Source: Nonomuraea turkmeniaca
GTDB lineage: Bacteria; Actinomycetota; Actinomycetes; Streptosporangiales; Streptosporangiaceae
Direction: 5' to 3'
DNA: 64,000 nt
NCBI RefSeq assembly: GCF_005889735.1
Contig: NZ_VCKY01000023.1
Span: forward strand, 1 to 64,000
A program made the translations under genes and the position numbers. Below, in pieces: positions 43,820 through 53,506 of this stretch; the stretch's first letter is position 1; every line of letters begins with the position of its first letter. Under the pieces are notes generated by a model. The model was not told where the DNA came from. It did not search any database and was given only the letters and a program-made list of their open reading frames with translations.

Positions 43820-45214
43820 TCACGAGTCGAATCCCAGCCCCATCCGGTCGAGCGCGCGCAGCCACAGGTTGCGCTTGCCCTGATGCTGGTCGGCCTGGGC
43901 GATCGACCAGCGGGTGACCTGGATCACCCCGGACCGCACGGGCTCGGGCGGGAACGGGATCGGCTTCTCCTGGACCATCCGCAGCTCGGTCCGCTCGGTA
44001 CGCTCGCCCGACAGCAGGTCGAGCATGACGTTCGCGCCGAACCGGGTGGCCCCGACTCCCATGCCGGTGTAGCCGGTGGCATAGACCAGCCGCCCGCCGT
44101 GCGCCTGGCCGTAGAAGGCGCTGAACCGGCTGCAGGTGTCGATCACACCGCCCCACCGGTGCGTGAAGCGCACCTCGGCGAGCTGCGGGAACGTGTCGTA
44201 GAAGTGCCCCGCGAGCTTGACGAACGTCTCGTCGCGCTGGTCGTACTCCGGCTTGACCAGGCCGCCGTTGTAGTAGACGGCGTCGTAGCCGCCCCACAGG
44301 ATGCGGTTGTCGTCGGTGAGCCGGTAGTAGTGGAACCGGTTGGCCGAGTCGCCGACGCCCTGCCGGTTACGCCAGCCCACCTGGGCGAGCTGCGCGTCCG
44401 TCAGCGGCTCGGTCATGAGCGCGTAGTCGTACACGGGGACCACGAAGTGCTTGAGCCGCCGCAGCAGGGGCGGGAACACGCCGGTGCCCAGCGCGACCTT
44501 CGGGGCGGTGACCGAGCCGTACGGGGTGTGCAGCGTGATCATCGTGCCGTCGTCGCGCAGCGAGCGGACCGGGCTGCGCTCGTGCACGCGGACGCCGAGC
44601 CGCAGGCACGCCTCCCGCAGCCCCCACGCCAGTCGCGCCGGATCGAGCATGGCGCAGCCGCTGCGCTCCCAGAGCCCGCCCAGGTAGGTCGGCGAGTCGA
44701 TCTCGCCTCGCACCTGCTCCTGGTCGAGCGGCACGTAGTCGAGCCCGAGCTCGGAGATCAGGTCCAGGTGCTCGTTGAGCCCGTCGAGCTGCCACGGCTC
44801 GGTGGCCACGTGCAGCTCGCCGGTGCGCTCGAAGGAGCAGTCGATGTCGTGGCGCTCCAGCGTGCGCTCGATCTCGTCGAGGTTCTCCACCCCCATACGT
44901 TCGAGCCGGTCGATCTCGTCCGGCCACCGCTCCAGCCCGTTGGCCAGGCCGTGGGTGAGCGTCGCCATGCAGAACCCGCCGTTGCGGCCGGTGGCCGCCC
45001 AGCCGATCCTGCGCCCTTCGAGCAGGACGACGTCCAGCGAGGGGTCGCGTTCCTTGGCCATCAGGGCGGTCCAGAGCCCTGAGAAACCGCCGCCGACCAC
45101 GACGAGGTCGGCGCTGGTGTGCTGGTCGAGCCGCGGCTGCGGCTCGGGTCTGGCCGGGTTGTCCAGCCAGTACGGCTTGCGCTCCGCATCAGCAAGCGCC
45201 TTCAGCGGATCCAC
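43820..45214 (-). CDS. FAD-dependent amine oxidoreductase (PuuB/DAO family)
   Basis: A 464-residue flavoprotein with a Rossmann FAD motif VVVGGGFSGLWTAL near residue 35, ATGRNGGFC, GCAMLDPARLAWGLREA, and a C-terminal FAD contact GYTGMGVGATR. It belongs to the DadA/glycine oxidase group that includes gamma-glutamylputrescine oxidoreductase. Position downstream of PotABCD and an aminobutyraldehyde dehydrogenase suggests putrescine or a derivative as substrate. GTG 45214 has AGGGA ten bases upstream; a GTG at 45223 is too close to that site. Confidence 0.85.
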   Translation of the reverse strand: MDPLKALADAERKPYWLDNPARPEPQPRLDQHTSADLVVVGGGFSGLWTALMAKERDPSLDVVLLEGRRIGWAATGRNGGFCMATLTHGLANGLERWPDEIDRLERMGVENLDEIERTLERHDIDCSFERTGELHVATEPWQLDGLNEHLDLISELGLDYVPLDQEQVRGEIDSPTYLGGLWERSGCAMLDPARLAWGLREACLRLGVRVHERSPVRSLRDDGTMITLHTPYGSVTAPKVALGTGVFPPLLRRLKHFVVPVYDYALMTEPLTDAQLAQVGWRNRQGVGDSANRFHYYRLTDDNRILWGGYDAVYYNGGLVKPEYDQRDETFVKLAGHFYDTFPQLAEVRFTHRWGGVIDTCSRFSAFYGQAHGGRLVYATGYTGMGVGATRFGANVMLDLLSGERTERTELRMVQEKPIPFPPEPVRSGVIQVTRWSIAQADQHQGKRNLWLRALDRMGLGFDS

Positions 45215-45237
45215 AAATCCCACATCCCTACAGAAGG

Positions 45238-46026
45238 TCAGGTACGGCGCCTTGCCGCGACCGCGTTGCCGATCGCGATCAGCACCCCGATGCCGAAGAT
45301 CAGCGTACCCATGACGTTGACCTGCGGCGGGATTCCCGTCTTCACGGCGCCGACGATCCACAGCGGGAACGTGACCGTCGAGCCGTTGACGAAGCTGGTG
45401 ACCACGTAGTCGTCGATGGACAGCGCGAACGACAACATGGCTCCGGCCAGCACGCCCGGCATGATCGACGGCAACGTCACCTGCCGGAACGTCCCCCACG
45501 CCGTGGCCCCGAGGTCCCTGGCGGCCTCCTCCAGCGACGGGTCGAGCGTGACGACCCGCGCCCGCACGGTCACCACCACGAACGACAGCGAGAACAGCAC
45601 GTGCGAGATGATGATCGTGTTGGCGTCGCGCGGCACGTTCCCCGAGACGAAGAGCGACAGCAGCGACGCCCCCATGACCAGCTCGGGCGTGGAAATCGCG
45701 GCGAAGACCAGGAAGTTCGTGACCCCCTTGCCGCGGAAGCGGTGCCGGCCGAGCGCCAGCCCGAGCATGGTCCCGATCACCACCGTGATGATCGTGCTGA
45801 CGGCCGCGATGACCAGCGAGTTGCGCAGCGCCACCGTCAGGTCGGAGATGTCGAAGAGCTCGGTGTACCAGCGCAGCGTGAAGCCCTGCCACGTGGTGTT
45901 GGACTTGCTCTTCTTGTCGTTGAACCCGAACAGGATCATCACGGCGATCGGCGACGACAGCCAGACGATGACCAGCCACGTGTACGCGTGGAGCAGCTTG
46001 TCCCCGAGCCTCGTCCTCGCGCTCAT
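45238..46026 (-). CDS. potC: spermidine/putrescine ABC permease PotC
   Basis: A 262-residue inner-membrane permease with six predicted helices and the cytoplasmic EAA loop (EEAARDLGATAWGTFRQVTLP). It forms the transmembrane channel with PotB. ATG 46026 overlaps the PotB stop (ATGA). The long in-frame extension upstream lies inside PotB and is rejected. Polyamine specificity is inferred from the neighbouring catabolic genes. Confidence 0.88.
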   Translation of the reverse strand: MSARTRLGDKLLHAYTWLVIVWLSSPIAVMILFGFNDKKSKSNTTWQGFTLRWYTELFDISDLTVALRNSLVIAAVSTIITVVIGTMLGLALGRHRFRGKGVTNFLVFAAISTPELVMGASLLSLFVSGNVPRDANTIIISHVLFSLSFVVVTVRARVVTLDPSLEEAARDLGATAWGTFRQVTLPSIMPGVLAGAMLSFALSIDDYVVTSFVNGSTVTFPLWIVGAVKTGIPPQVNVMGTLIFGIGVLIAIGNAVAARRRT

Positions 46027-46874
46027 CGGGCCGCCGCCTCGAGGACGTTCTCGGTGCCGAGCGCCCTGGCGTAGATGAAGATGCCCACGAGCAGCACCGC
46101 CATGAGCGTGAACGACAGCGCCGAGGCGGTCGGGTAGTTGAGGTTGGTCAGGTATTCGGTCTGGATGATGTTGCCGATCATCGTGTTCGCGGTGCCGCCG
46201 AGGATGGCCGCGTTGATCGGGTCGGCCGTGGCCGGCACGAACGTCATCAGCACTCCGGCGAACACGCCCGGCAGCGACAGCGGCAGGACCACCCGCCGGA
46301 ACGCCCCCACGCGGGTGGCGTACAGGTCCTGCGCCGCCTCCACCACCCTCGGGTCCACGCGTTCGAGCGACACGTAGATCGGCAGGATCATGAACGGCAG
46401 GAAGTTGTACGTCAGCCCGCCCACCACGGCGACCGTCGTGGCCAGCACGTGGAAGTCGTCGGGCAGCAACCCCCACCCCTTCAGCGTGCCGAACAGGATG
46501 CCGTTGTCGGCCAGCAGGAAGTTCCACGAGATCGTCCGCAGCACGAACGACACGAAGAACGGCAGCAGGATCAGGAACAGGTACATGGACTTGCGCCGGC
46601 CGCCCTTGAACGCGATCCAGTACGCCACCGGGTACCCGATCACCAGCATGGCGACGGTCGCCATTCCGCCGTAGAACAGCGAGCGGACCAACTGGGTGCT
46701 GTACCTGCCGAGCGCGTCACTGTAGTTGGAGAAGCTGAACGTCATGGCGAAGCCGTCGATGGCGTTGCCCGTCTGCAACGACACCGACGCCATCGCCACC
46801 ATGGGCACGACCAGGAAGATCGCCAGCCACATCCAACTCGGCAGCGCCAGCAGGTAGGGAGTCAGCCGCCGCAT
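46023..46874 (-). CDS. potB: spermidine/putrescine ABC permease PotB
   Basis: A 283-residue permease with six predicted helices and the EAA motif VEAAQDLYATRVGAFRRVVLP. It pairs with PotC. ATG 46874 is four bases after the stop of the PotD-like gene. Conserved sites for substrate choice are not visible from sequence; the gene order D-B-C downstream of A is typical of Pot operons. Confidence 0.88.
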   Translation of the reverse strand: MRRLTPYLLALPSWMWLAIFLVVPMVAMASVSLQTGNAIDGFAMTFSFSNYSDALGRYSTQLVRSLFYGGMATVAMLVIGYPVAYWIAFKGGRRKSMYLFLILLPFFVSFVLRTISWNFLLADNGILFGTLKGWGLLPDDFHVLATTVAVVGGLTYNFLPFMILPIYVSLERVDPRVVEAAQDLYATRVGAFRRVVLPLSLPGVFAGVLMTFVPATADPINAAILGGTANTMIGNIIQTEYLTNLNYPTASALSFTLMAVLLVGIFIYARALGTENVLEAAAR

Positions 46875-46878
46875 CGGG

Positions 46879-48075
46879 CTACGCCTGCGTGATGGACTGG
46901 AAGATCGGGTTGAAGACCTGCTGCGTCTGGTTGGTCAGCGGCGTGTAACCGCGGAGCTTGGCGTAGTCGGCCTCGGTCGGGAACATGGGCGGGCTGTTGA
47001 CCATGTCCTCCAGCGCCTTCTTGTCCTCGCCCTTGGCCGTCGCGGCCTTCTCCCTGAGCAGGTCCTGCACGGCCGGGACCGGGGTGACGTACTGGATGAA
47101 CTCGTCCAGCTCGGCGGCCACGGCCGGCTGGTAGAGGTAGTCCATGAGCATGAGCGCGTCCACCGGGTTGGCGGCGCCCTTCGGGATGAGCATGTTGTCG
47201 GTCCAGATCGTGCCGCCCTCGTCGGGCACCACGAACTTGACGGGCTCGCCGGCGAGCTGGCGCTGGAAGACGTCGCCCGACCAGGCCATGGTCAGCCAGA
47301 CGTCGCCCTTGGACACGGCATCGATGTAGCTCTGGTCATAATATTTCCGGACAATTCCGGCGTCGCGCTGCTCCTTGAGCTTGTCCCCGGCCTTGCGCCA
47401 GTCCGCCTCGGTCGACTTCTCCGGGTCGATGCCCAGGGCGAACATCCCGAAGTTCCCGATCTCCTGGGCGTCGGCCATCATGCCGACCCGCCCCTTGTAC
47501 TTGGGATCGAACAACGCCTGGATGCTGGTGATGTCTTCCTTGACGTACTTGGTGTTGTACGCGATGCCGGTCACGCCGGACGTGTACGGGATCGTGTACT
47601 TGTTGCCCGGGTCGTAGGACCGTTCCTTGTACTTCTGCCCGGCGTTGGCCGCGAAGTTCGGCAGTTTGGAGTGGTCGAGCGGCACGCAGTAGCCCAGCTC
47701 GATCATGTGCTGGAGCTGGATGCCGTTCGTCATGACCACGATGTCGTAGCCCAGCGACTGCCCGGCGCGCAGCACGGGGTCGGCCTTGCCGAAGAACTCG
47801 GCGTTCTCCTGGATGACCTCTTTGTACTCGTACGAGATGCCGGTGGCCTGCTGGAACGCCTTCAGCGGCGCCTGATCCTCGGGCATGTACTCGGGCCAGT
47901 TGGCGAAGACGACCTTGCCGTGCTTGGTCTGCTTGGACCAGAAGTCCTGCACGGCGTCGGCCTTGGGCGGTGCGGCCTTCTGACCCTGCACGCCGCAGGC
48001 GGCGAGGGCGAGTCCGGCGGCGGAGAAGCCGGCGATCCTGAAGGCGTCACGACGGGTGTGGAGACGGGGGTTCAT
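46879..48075 (-). CDS. potD: polyamine-binding lipoprotein PotD-like
   Basis: A 398-residue extracellular solute-binding protein with a twin-arginine-like RRDAF start, a lipobox ending LALAAC, and PotD-type blocks FANWPEYMPED, YDIVVMTNGIQLQHMI, YTSGVTGIAYN, and WSGDVFQ. It captures polyamines and delivers them to PotBC. It lies nine bases downstream of PotA and four before PotB. Binding-pocket Asp and aromatic residues (WSGD, IWTD) fit a cationic amine ligand, which is inference. Confidence 0.88.
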   Translation of the reverse strand: MNPRLHTRRDAFRIAGFSAAGLALAACGVQGQKAAPPKADAVQDFWSKQTKHGKVVFANWPEYMPEDQAPLKAFQQATGISYEYKEVIQENAEFFGKADPVLRAGQSLGYDIVVMTNGIQLQHMIELGYCVPLDHSKLPNFAANAGQKYKERSYDPGNKYTIPYTSGVTGIAYNTKYVKEDITSIQALFDPKYKGRVGMMADAQEIGNFGMFALGIDPEKSTEADWRKAGDKLKEQRDAGIVRKYYDQSYIDAVSKGDVWLTMAWSGDVFQRQLAGEPVKFVVPDEGGTIWTDNMLIPKGAANPVDALMLMDYLYQPAVAAELDEFIQYVTPVPAVQDLLREKAATAKGEDKKALEDMVNSPPMFPTEADYAKLRGYTPLTNQTQQVFNPIFQSITQA

Positions 48076-48084
48076 GAGGTGCTG

Positions 48085-49230
48085 TCAACTTCCAATCACG
48101 TACGAGTGCTGCGCCTGCCAGGACAGCCACACGGAGTCGCCCCGCTCCGCCGTGGCCATGGCATCAAGCGCGTTCTGCTGGAAAACCGTGATGATCGTGC
48201 CGCCGCGAGCGGCGGCACGATCATCACGGTTGCCGTGCTGTGTTTGATTTGCGCCCTCGCTACGCTCGGTCGCGTCGGCCCCGTCAGCGAGGCTCACGGC
48301 GTAACTGTTGTAGGTCCCCAGGTAGACCACCTCGGCCACCGTGCCGCGGACGGCGCTCAGACCGTTCGACGGCTCCTCCGTGCCGATGGTGATCTTCTCG
48401 GGGCGCACGGTCACCCGCACGTCACCCTCGTGGCCGGGCACCAGCACCCGGCCTCCGCCGATCTTCAGCTCCCCGCCCGTGGCCGATCCCGCCAGCAGGT
48501 TGGAGGTGCCGATGAAGCCGGCCACGAACGCGGTCGCCGGCCGCTCGTAAATCTCGCGCGGCCCCGCGAGCTGCTCGACCAGGCCGTCGTTCATGACCGC
48601 GATGCGGTCGCTCATGGTGAGCGCCTCGTTCTGGTCGTGCGTGACGTACACGAACGTGATGCCGACCTCGCGCTGAATGCGCTTGAGCTCGATCTGCATG
48701 GCCTGGCGCAGCTTGAGGTCGAGCGCGCCGAGCGGCTCGTCGAGCAGCAGCGCCCGCGGCCGGTTGACCAGGGCCCTGGCCAGTGCCACCCGCTGCTGCT
48801 GGCCGCCGGACATCTCGCGCGGCCGGCGTTTCTCCCTGCCGGTCAGGTCGACGATCTCCAGCATCTCGCCGACCCGACGCTTGATCTCATCCTGCGGCGT
48901 CTTACGCTGCTTGAGCCCGAACGCCACGTTGTCCCAGACGCTCATGTGCGGGAAGAGCGCGTAGGACTGGAAGACCATGTTGACGTCGCGCTTGTTCGGC
49001 GGGACGTTCGTGACGTCCTGGCCGTGCAGCTTCACCAGGCCCTTCGACGGAGCTTCGAAGCCGGCGATCATCCGCATGGTCGTGGTCTTGCCGCAACCGG
49101 ACGGGCCGAGGAGGGAGAAGAACTCCCCCTCGGCGATGTCCAGCGAGACACCCTTGACCGCCTGGACCACCTCGCCGTGCGAGAGGTATTCCTTGACGAC
49201 GTTCTCTAGCTCGATGGCACTGGTGGTCAT
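48085..49230 (-). CDS. potA: polyamine ABC transporter ATPase PotA with an internal TOBE-domain insertion
   Basis: A 381-residue ATPase with Walker [17 protein letters not shown]-type signature [15 protein letters not shown], Walker [12 protein letters not shown], and a C-terminal TOBE domain. Between SLADG and [10 protein letters not shown] the frame contains about 26 extra residues ([18 protein letters not shown]...), encoded by a translated repeat ending in a perfect 23-bp palindrome. It keeps the frame. The insertion sits in a regulatory domain, so the ATPase core looks intact; effect on function is unknown. It starts six bases after the dehydrogenase stop. Confidence 0.9.
   Translation of the reverse strand: MTTSAIELENVVKEYLSHGEVVQAVKGVSLDIAEGEFFSLLGPSGCGKTTTMRMIAGFEAPSKGLVKLHGQDVTNVPPNKRDVNMVFQSYALFPHMSVWDNVAFGLKQRKTPQDEIKRRVGEMLEIVDLTGREKRRPREMSGGQQQRVALARALVNRPRALLLDEPLGALDLKLRQAMQIELKRIQREVGITFVYVTHDQNEALTMSDRIAVMNDGLVEQLAGPREIYERPATAFVAGFIGTSNLLAGSATGGELKIGGGRVLVPGHEGDVRVTVRPEKITIGTEEPSNGLSAVRGTVAEVVYLGTYNSYAVSLADGADATERSEGANQTQHGNRDDRAAARGGTIITVFQQNALDAMATAERGDSVWLSWQAQHSYVIGS
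48184..48231. repeat. 23-bp perfect inverted repeat inside potA
   Basis: Left arm 48184-48206 and right arm 48209-48231 are exact reverse complements separated by two bases. One arm encodes the expected GTIITV of the TOBE domain; the other is an inverted copy of it within the extra sequence. It can form a very stable hairpin in DNA or mRNA. Confidence 0.95.
48238..48270 (-). repeat. repeat copy A, translated within potA
   Basis: A 33-base segment beginning CTGTGTTTGAT and ending CGCTCGGT on the + strand. It resembles the segment at 57330-57361 at about three quarters of positions, including matching ends. In the potA frame it encodes [12 protein letters not shown]. It may be a short dispersed repeat that can sit inside genes. 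Confidence 0.55.
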
Positions 49231-49236
49231 CGTGGG

Positions 49237-50670
49237 CTATTCACCGATGTAGTGCATGACGTGCTTGACCCTCGTGTAGTCGTGCAGGCCGAAGACCGAC
49301 AGGTCCTTGCCGTAGCCCGAGTGCTTGAAGCCGCCGTGCGGCATCTCCGACACGAACGGGATGTGGGTGTTGACCCAGACCACGCCGAAGTCGAGCCGGT
49401 TGGACATGCGCATCGCGCGGCCGTGGTCGGAGGTCCAGACCGAACTGCTCAGGCCGTACCTGACGTCGTTGGCCTTGGCGAGGGCGTCGGCCTCGTCGCT
49501 GAACGTCTGCACGGTGATCACGGGCCCGAAGACCTCGTTCTGCACCATCTCGTCGTCCTGCTTGAGCCCGTCCACGATCGTCGGGGCGAAGAAGTAGCCC
49601 TTGTCGCCGACCCGCTGCCCGCCGGTGAGAACCTTGGCGTGGGCGGGGACCCGCTCGATGAAGCCCTGGACCTTGGCCAGCTGGTTCTCGTTGTTGAGCG
49701 GCCCGTACAGCGCGTCCTCGTTGTCGAGGTCGCCGGTCACGGTGCCGGCCGCGGCCTCGGTCAGCGCGGCCACGAACTCGTCGTGCACGCTCTCCTGCAC
49801 CAGCACCCGGCAGGCGGCGGTGCAGTCCTGGCCGGCGTTGTAGAGGCCGGCGGTCGCGATGTCGGCGGCGGCCTTGCGCAGGTCCTTGACGTCCTCGAAG
49901 ACCACGACCGGCGCCTTGCCGCCGAGCTCCAGGTGCACCCGCTTGAGGTCGTCGGCGGCGGTCTTGGCCACGGACATGCCGGCGCCGACCGAGCCGGTGA
50001 TCGCGACCATGGCCGCCGTCAGGTGGCTCACCACGAGCGAGCCGGTCTCGCGGTCGCCCGTGACGACGTTGAAGACGCCCGCGGGCAGCACCTCGCCGAT
50101 GATCTCGGCCAGCTTGAGCGTGGAGACCGGGGTGGTGTCGGACGGCTTGAGCACCACCGTGTTACCGGCCGCGAGCGCCGGGGCGATCTTCCAGACTGCC
50201 ATCATCATCGGGTAGTTCCACGGCGTGACCTGGCCGACCACGCCGATCGGCTCGTGCCTGATGACGCTGGTGTGATCGGCGAGGAACTCACCGGCCGTGG
50301 GGCCCTCGAGCGTGCGGGCCGCGCCCGCGAAGAAGCGGAAGTGGTCGCCGGCGATCGGCGTCTCGTCCTCGGCCATGCGGGCGCGCGGCTTGCCGGTGTT
50401 GCGGCACTCGGCCTCGTTGATCTCGTCGGCCCGCGCGTCGATCGCATCAGCGACCTTCAGCAGCAGGTTGGCCCGCTCGCCCGGAGTGGTCCTGCCCCAC
50501 GAGTCGAACGCGGCGGCCGCGGCGGCAAAAGCGGCGTCGACGTCATCCTGGCCGGAGACCGGGGCCTGAACGTAGGCCTCGCCCGTGCACGGATCGATGA
50601 TGTCGGAGAATCGGCCGCTCTTGGCGTCCACGAACTCACCGTTGATGTAGTTCTGCAGACGGGTGGTCAA
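49237..50670 (-). CDS. aminobutyraldehyde/gamma-glutamyl-aminobutyraldehyde dehydrogenase
   Basis: A 477-residue NAD-dependent aldehyde dehydrogenase with the catalytic Glu in LELGGKAP and catalytic Cys in AGQDCTAACR, matching the GABALDH/PuuC subgroup. It should oxidise 4-aminobutanal to GABA after the amine oxidase step. I chose TTG 50670 because AGGAGG lies seven bases upstream; extension to 50727 has no such site. It is the first gene of the leftward Pot operon and divergent from the Lrp regulator. Confidence 0.92.
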   Translation of the reverse strand: MTTRLQNYINGEFVDAKSGRFSDIIDPCTGEAYVQAPVSGQDDVDAAFAAAAAAFDSWGRTTPGERANLLLKVADAIDARADEINEAECRNTGKPRARMAEDETPIAGDHFRFFAGAARTLEGPTAGEFLADHTSVIRHEPIGVVGQVTPWNYPMMMAVWKIAPALAAGNTVVLKPSDTTPVSTLKLAEIIGEVLPAGVFNVVTGDRETGSLVVSHLTAAMVAITGSVGAGMSVAKTAADDLKRVHLELGGKAPVVVFEDVKDLRKAAADIATAGLYNAGQDCTAACRVLVQESVHDEFVAALTEAAAGTVTGDLDNEDALYGPLNNENQLAKVQGFIERVPAHAKVLTGGQRVGDKGYFFAPTIVDGLKQDDEMVQNEVFGPVITVQTFSDEADALAKANDVRYGLSSSVWTSDHGRAMRMSNRLDFGVVWVNTHIPFVSEMPHGGFKHSGYGKDLSVFGLHDYTRVKHVMHYIGE

Positions 50671-50707
50671 CGTCTGACCTCCTCGTGAGTGAGCTGAGAT
50701 GCCGCGA

Positions 50708-50735
50708 CTCTTACAGAGTGGAAGCATCCGGACAA
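50708..50735 (-). promoter_or_regulatory. predicted promoter of the polyamine operon
   Basis: On the leftward strand TTGTCC (50730-50735) and TAAGAG (50708-50713) are spaced by 16 bases. The site lies 38 bases upstream of the dehydrogenase TTG, in the region shared with the Lrp gene. A TTGACA at 50776-50781 could serve the Lrp gene, but its -10 is weak. Confidence 0.4.
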
Positions 50736-50871
50736 GGGATTTCGTGGTGAAGATATCAAATTGCTACGAATTCGCTTGACAGACTGCCGAGAACTGACAA
50801 CATGTCGCACCAGGACGGCAATCCAGCGGGAACGCCCCCGTAACGCCGGACCGCTAGGAGGATTCCTCTCG

Positions 50872-51363
50872 ATGACGACGCCGCCCCGCGTACGCCGCAA
50901 CAACTCGAGCGCTGGTCCCGTCGTGCTCGACGATCTGTCCAAACAGATCATCGAGCAACTCCAGCACGACGGGCGCATGCCGTACGCGGCGATCGGCAAG
51001 GCGGTCGGCCTGTCCGAGGCCGCGGTACGCCAGCGCGTGCAGCGGCTCCAGGACGCCGGCGTCATGCAGATCGTCGCGGTCACCGACCCGCTCACGCTGG
51101 GCTTCCCCCGGCAGGCGATGATCGGGGTCAACTGCGAGGGCGACCTGGAGTCGGTGGCGGACGAGCTGGCGGCCATCGAGGAGATCGACTACGTGGTCCT
51201 CACGGCGGGCTCGTTCGACGTCATCGTCGAGGTGGTGTGCGAGGGCGACGGGCACCTGCTGGAGATCCTCAGCAAGATCCGCGCCATCCCCGCCGTACGG
51301 GCCACGGAGTCGTTCGTGTACTTGAAGCTGCGTAAGCAGACGTACTCCTGGGGCACCCGCTAA
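50872..51363 (+). CDS. Lrp/AsnC-family regulator
   Basis: A 163-residue regulator with an N-terminal helix-turn-helix (IEQLQHDGRMPYAAIGKAV, EAAVRQRVQRL) and a C-terminal RAM ligand domain (VLTAGSFDVIVEVVC). It is encoded divergently from the polyamine operon and probably controls it in response to an amine or amino acid. ATG 50872 has AGGAGGA upstream; the longer frame from 50761 lacks a site. It shares its last four bases with the convergent cyclase gene. Confidence 0.92.
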   Translation: MTTPPRVRRNNSSAGPVVLDDLSKQIIEQLQHDGRMPYAAIGKAVGLSEAAVRQRVQRLQDAGVMQIVAVTDPLTLGFPRQAMIGVNCEGDLESVADELAAIEEIDYVVLTAGSFDVIVEVVCEGDGHLLEILSKIRAIPAVRATESFVYLKLRKQTYSWGTR

Positions 51364-51992
51364 CCGATCCTCGCGACCGCGCGGACGGGCGCCCCGTCGG
51401 CTCCCGCGAGCCGGATCGGGAACATCGAGACCTCGATCCGCCTGCCCCGCGCGTCCAGGAGCCGGTCGAGCCCGGTCAGATTCTCAGCGATGACGGCATG
51501 TGCACCGCACAACACCCGATGCGCCGGGAAGTCCTCGGCGGGCGTGGGGTCCACGCTCAGCGCGTCGATCCCGACGGTCCTGACCCCGCGCTCGACGAGC
51601 AGCGCCGCAACCTCCTGGGTGAGGAATGGGTGCGCCTGGTAGGCGTCCGTCCCCCAGTGGACCGACCACCCGGTGGCGACGAGCACGATCGGAGTGGTGA
51701 CGTCCTGGAAGGCCGCCGCCGGGATCGGCGAGCGCGGTGCCAGCCCTCGGACGTCCACCACGTCGGCGGGCCCGTGGAAACGGGACAGCGGCAGCTCGTC
51801 CAGCGTGGGCAGCGAGTCGTCGATGTGGAACGGCGCGTCCACGTGTGTGCCCGACTGCGAACCCAGGTGCAGCCCCAGCACGTTGACGCCGTCCTGGGCC
51901 ACGGTGAGCGCCGGGCCGACCGAGACCTCCGGATCGCCCGGATAGACTGGCATCCCGGTCTCGATCGGCACCGACAGGTCGACGAGCTCCAT
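51360..51992 (-). CDS. cyclase-family (kynurenine formamidase-like) metal-dependent hydrolase
   Basis: A 210-residue protein with the family motif SGTHVDAPFH (metal-binding HxGTHxDxPxH type) and MFPIRLAGADGAPVRA near the C-terminus. Members hydrolyse N-formylkynurenine, isatin or other amides. Linkage to agmatinase and an NCS1 permease suggests a nitrogen compound, not yet identifiable. It overlaps the permease stop by one base (TGATG), so the three leftward genes are one unit. Confidence 0.88.
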   Translation of the reverse strand: MELVDLSVPIETGMPVYPGDPEVSVGPALTVAQDGVNVLGLHLGSQSGTHVDAPFHIDDSLPTLDELPLSRFHGPADVVDVRGLAPRSPIPAAAFQDVTTPIVLVATGWSVHWGTDAYQAHPFLTQEVAALLVERGVRTVGIDALSVDPTPAEDFPAHRVLCGAHAVIAENLTGLDRLLDARGRRIEVSMFPIRLAGADGAPVRAVARIG

Positions 51993-53506
51993 CAGGTGAC
52001 CGGCTCGGCCGCTGTGGCGTCGACGATCGGCAACACCGGCGTGTCGGCGGACCGGACCAGCCGCGGCCCCTCGGGCCCGTAGACCTCCCGCGGCTCGGGG
52101 GATACGGCCAGCAGCGCCAGGTAGAGCAGCCCGGCCGCGGCCAGGCCGAGCGGCAGGGAGATGTCGATGCCGCCGGCCAGGTCACCGAGCGGCCCGACGA
52201 ACTGCCCCGGCAGATTGACGAACATCAGCGCCAGCCCCGCCGACACCAGCCAGGCGCCCACCCCACGCCAGTTCCAGCCGTGCGTGAACCAGTAACGGCC
52301 GCCGCGCTGGCGCCGGTTGAAGACCTGGAGCGCCTCCGGGTCGTACCAGCCGCGCCGGGTCACATAACCCAACATCATGATCACCATCCAGGGCGCCGTG
52401 CACGTGATGATCAGTGTCGCGAACGTCGAGATGCTCTGGGTGAGATTCGCGGCGAACCGGCCGATGAAGATGAAGACGATCGACAGCGTGCCGATGAACA
52501 CGGTCGCCTGCACACGCGAGAACCGGGTGAAGACGCTGGAGAAGTCGAGCCCGGTGCCGTAGAGCGAGGTCGTGCCCGTGGACATGCCGCCGATGAGCGC
52601 GATCAGGCAGACGGGCACGAAGTACCAGCCCGGTGAGACGGCCAGCAGGCCGCCGACGTAGTTGGGCGCGGCCGGGTCCACGTATTCGGCGGCCTTCGTC
52701 GCGATGATCGACGCCGTCGCCAGGCCGAAGAAGAACGGCAGGATGGTGGCGATCTGCGACAGGAACGCGGCGGCCATCACGCGGGAGCGCGGCGTGTTCG
52801 ACGGGATGTAACGGGACCAGTCACCGAGAAACGCGCCGAACGACACCGGATTCGACAACACGATCAGCGCGGCGCCGATGAACGACGGCCAGAACAGCGG
52901 GTCACCGACCGGCAGCGTGCCCGGATAGGACGGGTCGAAGTCGCCCGCGAAGGCGAACACCCCCAGCACGAACAGCAGCGACGCCGCCGCCACCGCGATC
53001 TTGTTGACGAAGAGCATGAACCTGAACCCGTACACGCAGACGACGAGCACGAGCACCGCGAAGATCCCGTACGCGACGCCGTAGGACAGGTCACTGTCCG
53101 GCAGCCCGACCAGCCGGTGCGCGCCACCCACCAACGCGTCGCCCGACGACCACACCGAGATCGAGAAGAACGCGATCGCGGTCAGCAGCGACAGGAAGGA
53201 GCCGACGATCCGCCCGTGCACGCCGAGGTGGGCCGACGACGACACGGCGTTGTTGGTCCCGTTGAGCGGCCCGAACAACGACAGCGGCGCCAGAATGAGG
53301 GCCCCCACCACCAGCCCGAGCACGGTGGCCGCCAGCCCCTGCCAGAACGACAGACCGAACAGGATGGGGAAGGCCCCGAGCACGCAGGTGGCGAAGGTGT
53401 TGGCGCCGCCGAACGCCACCCTGAACAGGTCGACCGGCCGCGCGGTGCGGTCGGCGTCGGGAATGCGCTCGACCCCGTAAGTCTCGATTTCGGTGATGCC
53501 GCTCAT
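51992..53506 (-). CDS. NCS1-family nucleobase/hydantoin-type permease
   Basis: A 504-residue transporter with about 12 helices and NCS1 signatures: [14 protein letters not shown] and [20 protein letters not shown]. Relatives carry cytosine, allantoin, hydantoin or thiamine precursors. Placement between agmatinase and the cyclase suggests import of a nitrogen-rich compound that the pair degrades. ATG 53506 overlaps the agmatinase stop (ATGA). Confidence 0.9.
   Translation of the reverse strand: MSGITEIETYGVERIPDADRTARPVDLFRVAFGGANTFATCVLGAFPILFGLSFWQGLAATVLGLVVGALILAPLSLFGPLNGTNNAVSSSAHLGVHGRIVGSFLSLLTAIAFFSISVWSSGDALVGGAHRLVGLPDSDLSYGVAYGIFAVLVLVVCVYGFRFMLFVNKIAVAAASLLFVLGVFAFAGDFDPSYPGTLPVGDPLFWPSFIGAALIVLSNPVSFGAFLGDWSRYIPSNTPRSRVMAAAFLSQIATILPFFFGLATASIIATKAAEYVDPAAPNYVGGLLAVSPGWYFVPVCLIALIGGMSTGTTSLYGTGLDFSSVFTRFSRVQATVFIGTLSIVFIFIGRFAANLTQSISTFATLIITCTAPWMVIMMLGYVTRRGWYDPEALQVFNRRQRGGRYWFTHGWNWRGVGAWLVSAGLALMFVNLPGQFVGPLGDLAGGIDISLPLGLAAAGLLYLALLAVSPEPREVYGPEGPRLVRSADTPVLPIVDATAAEPVT

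Noticed and set aside
45238-45979. Extension of the FAD oxidoreductase frame to 45979 giving a 719-residue protein
   Set aside because: The upstream part is an alternative frame of PotC; the flavoprotein starts at a GTG with its own ribosome site.
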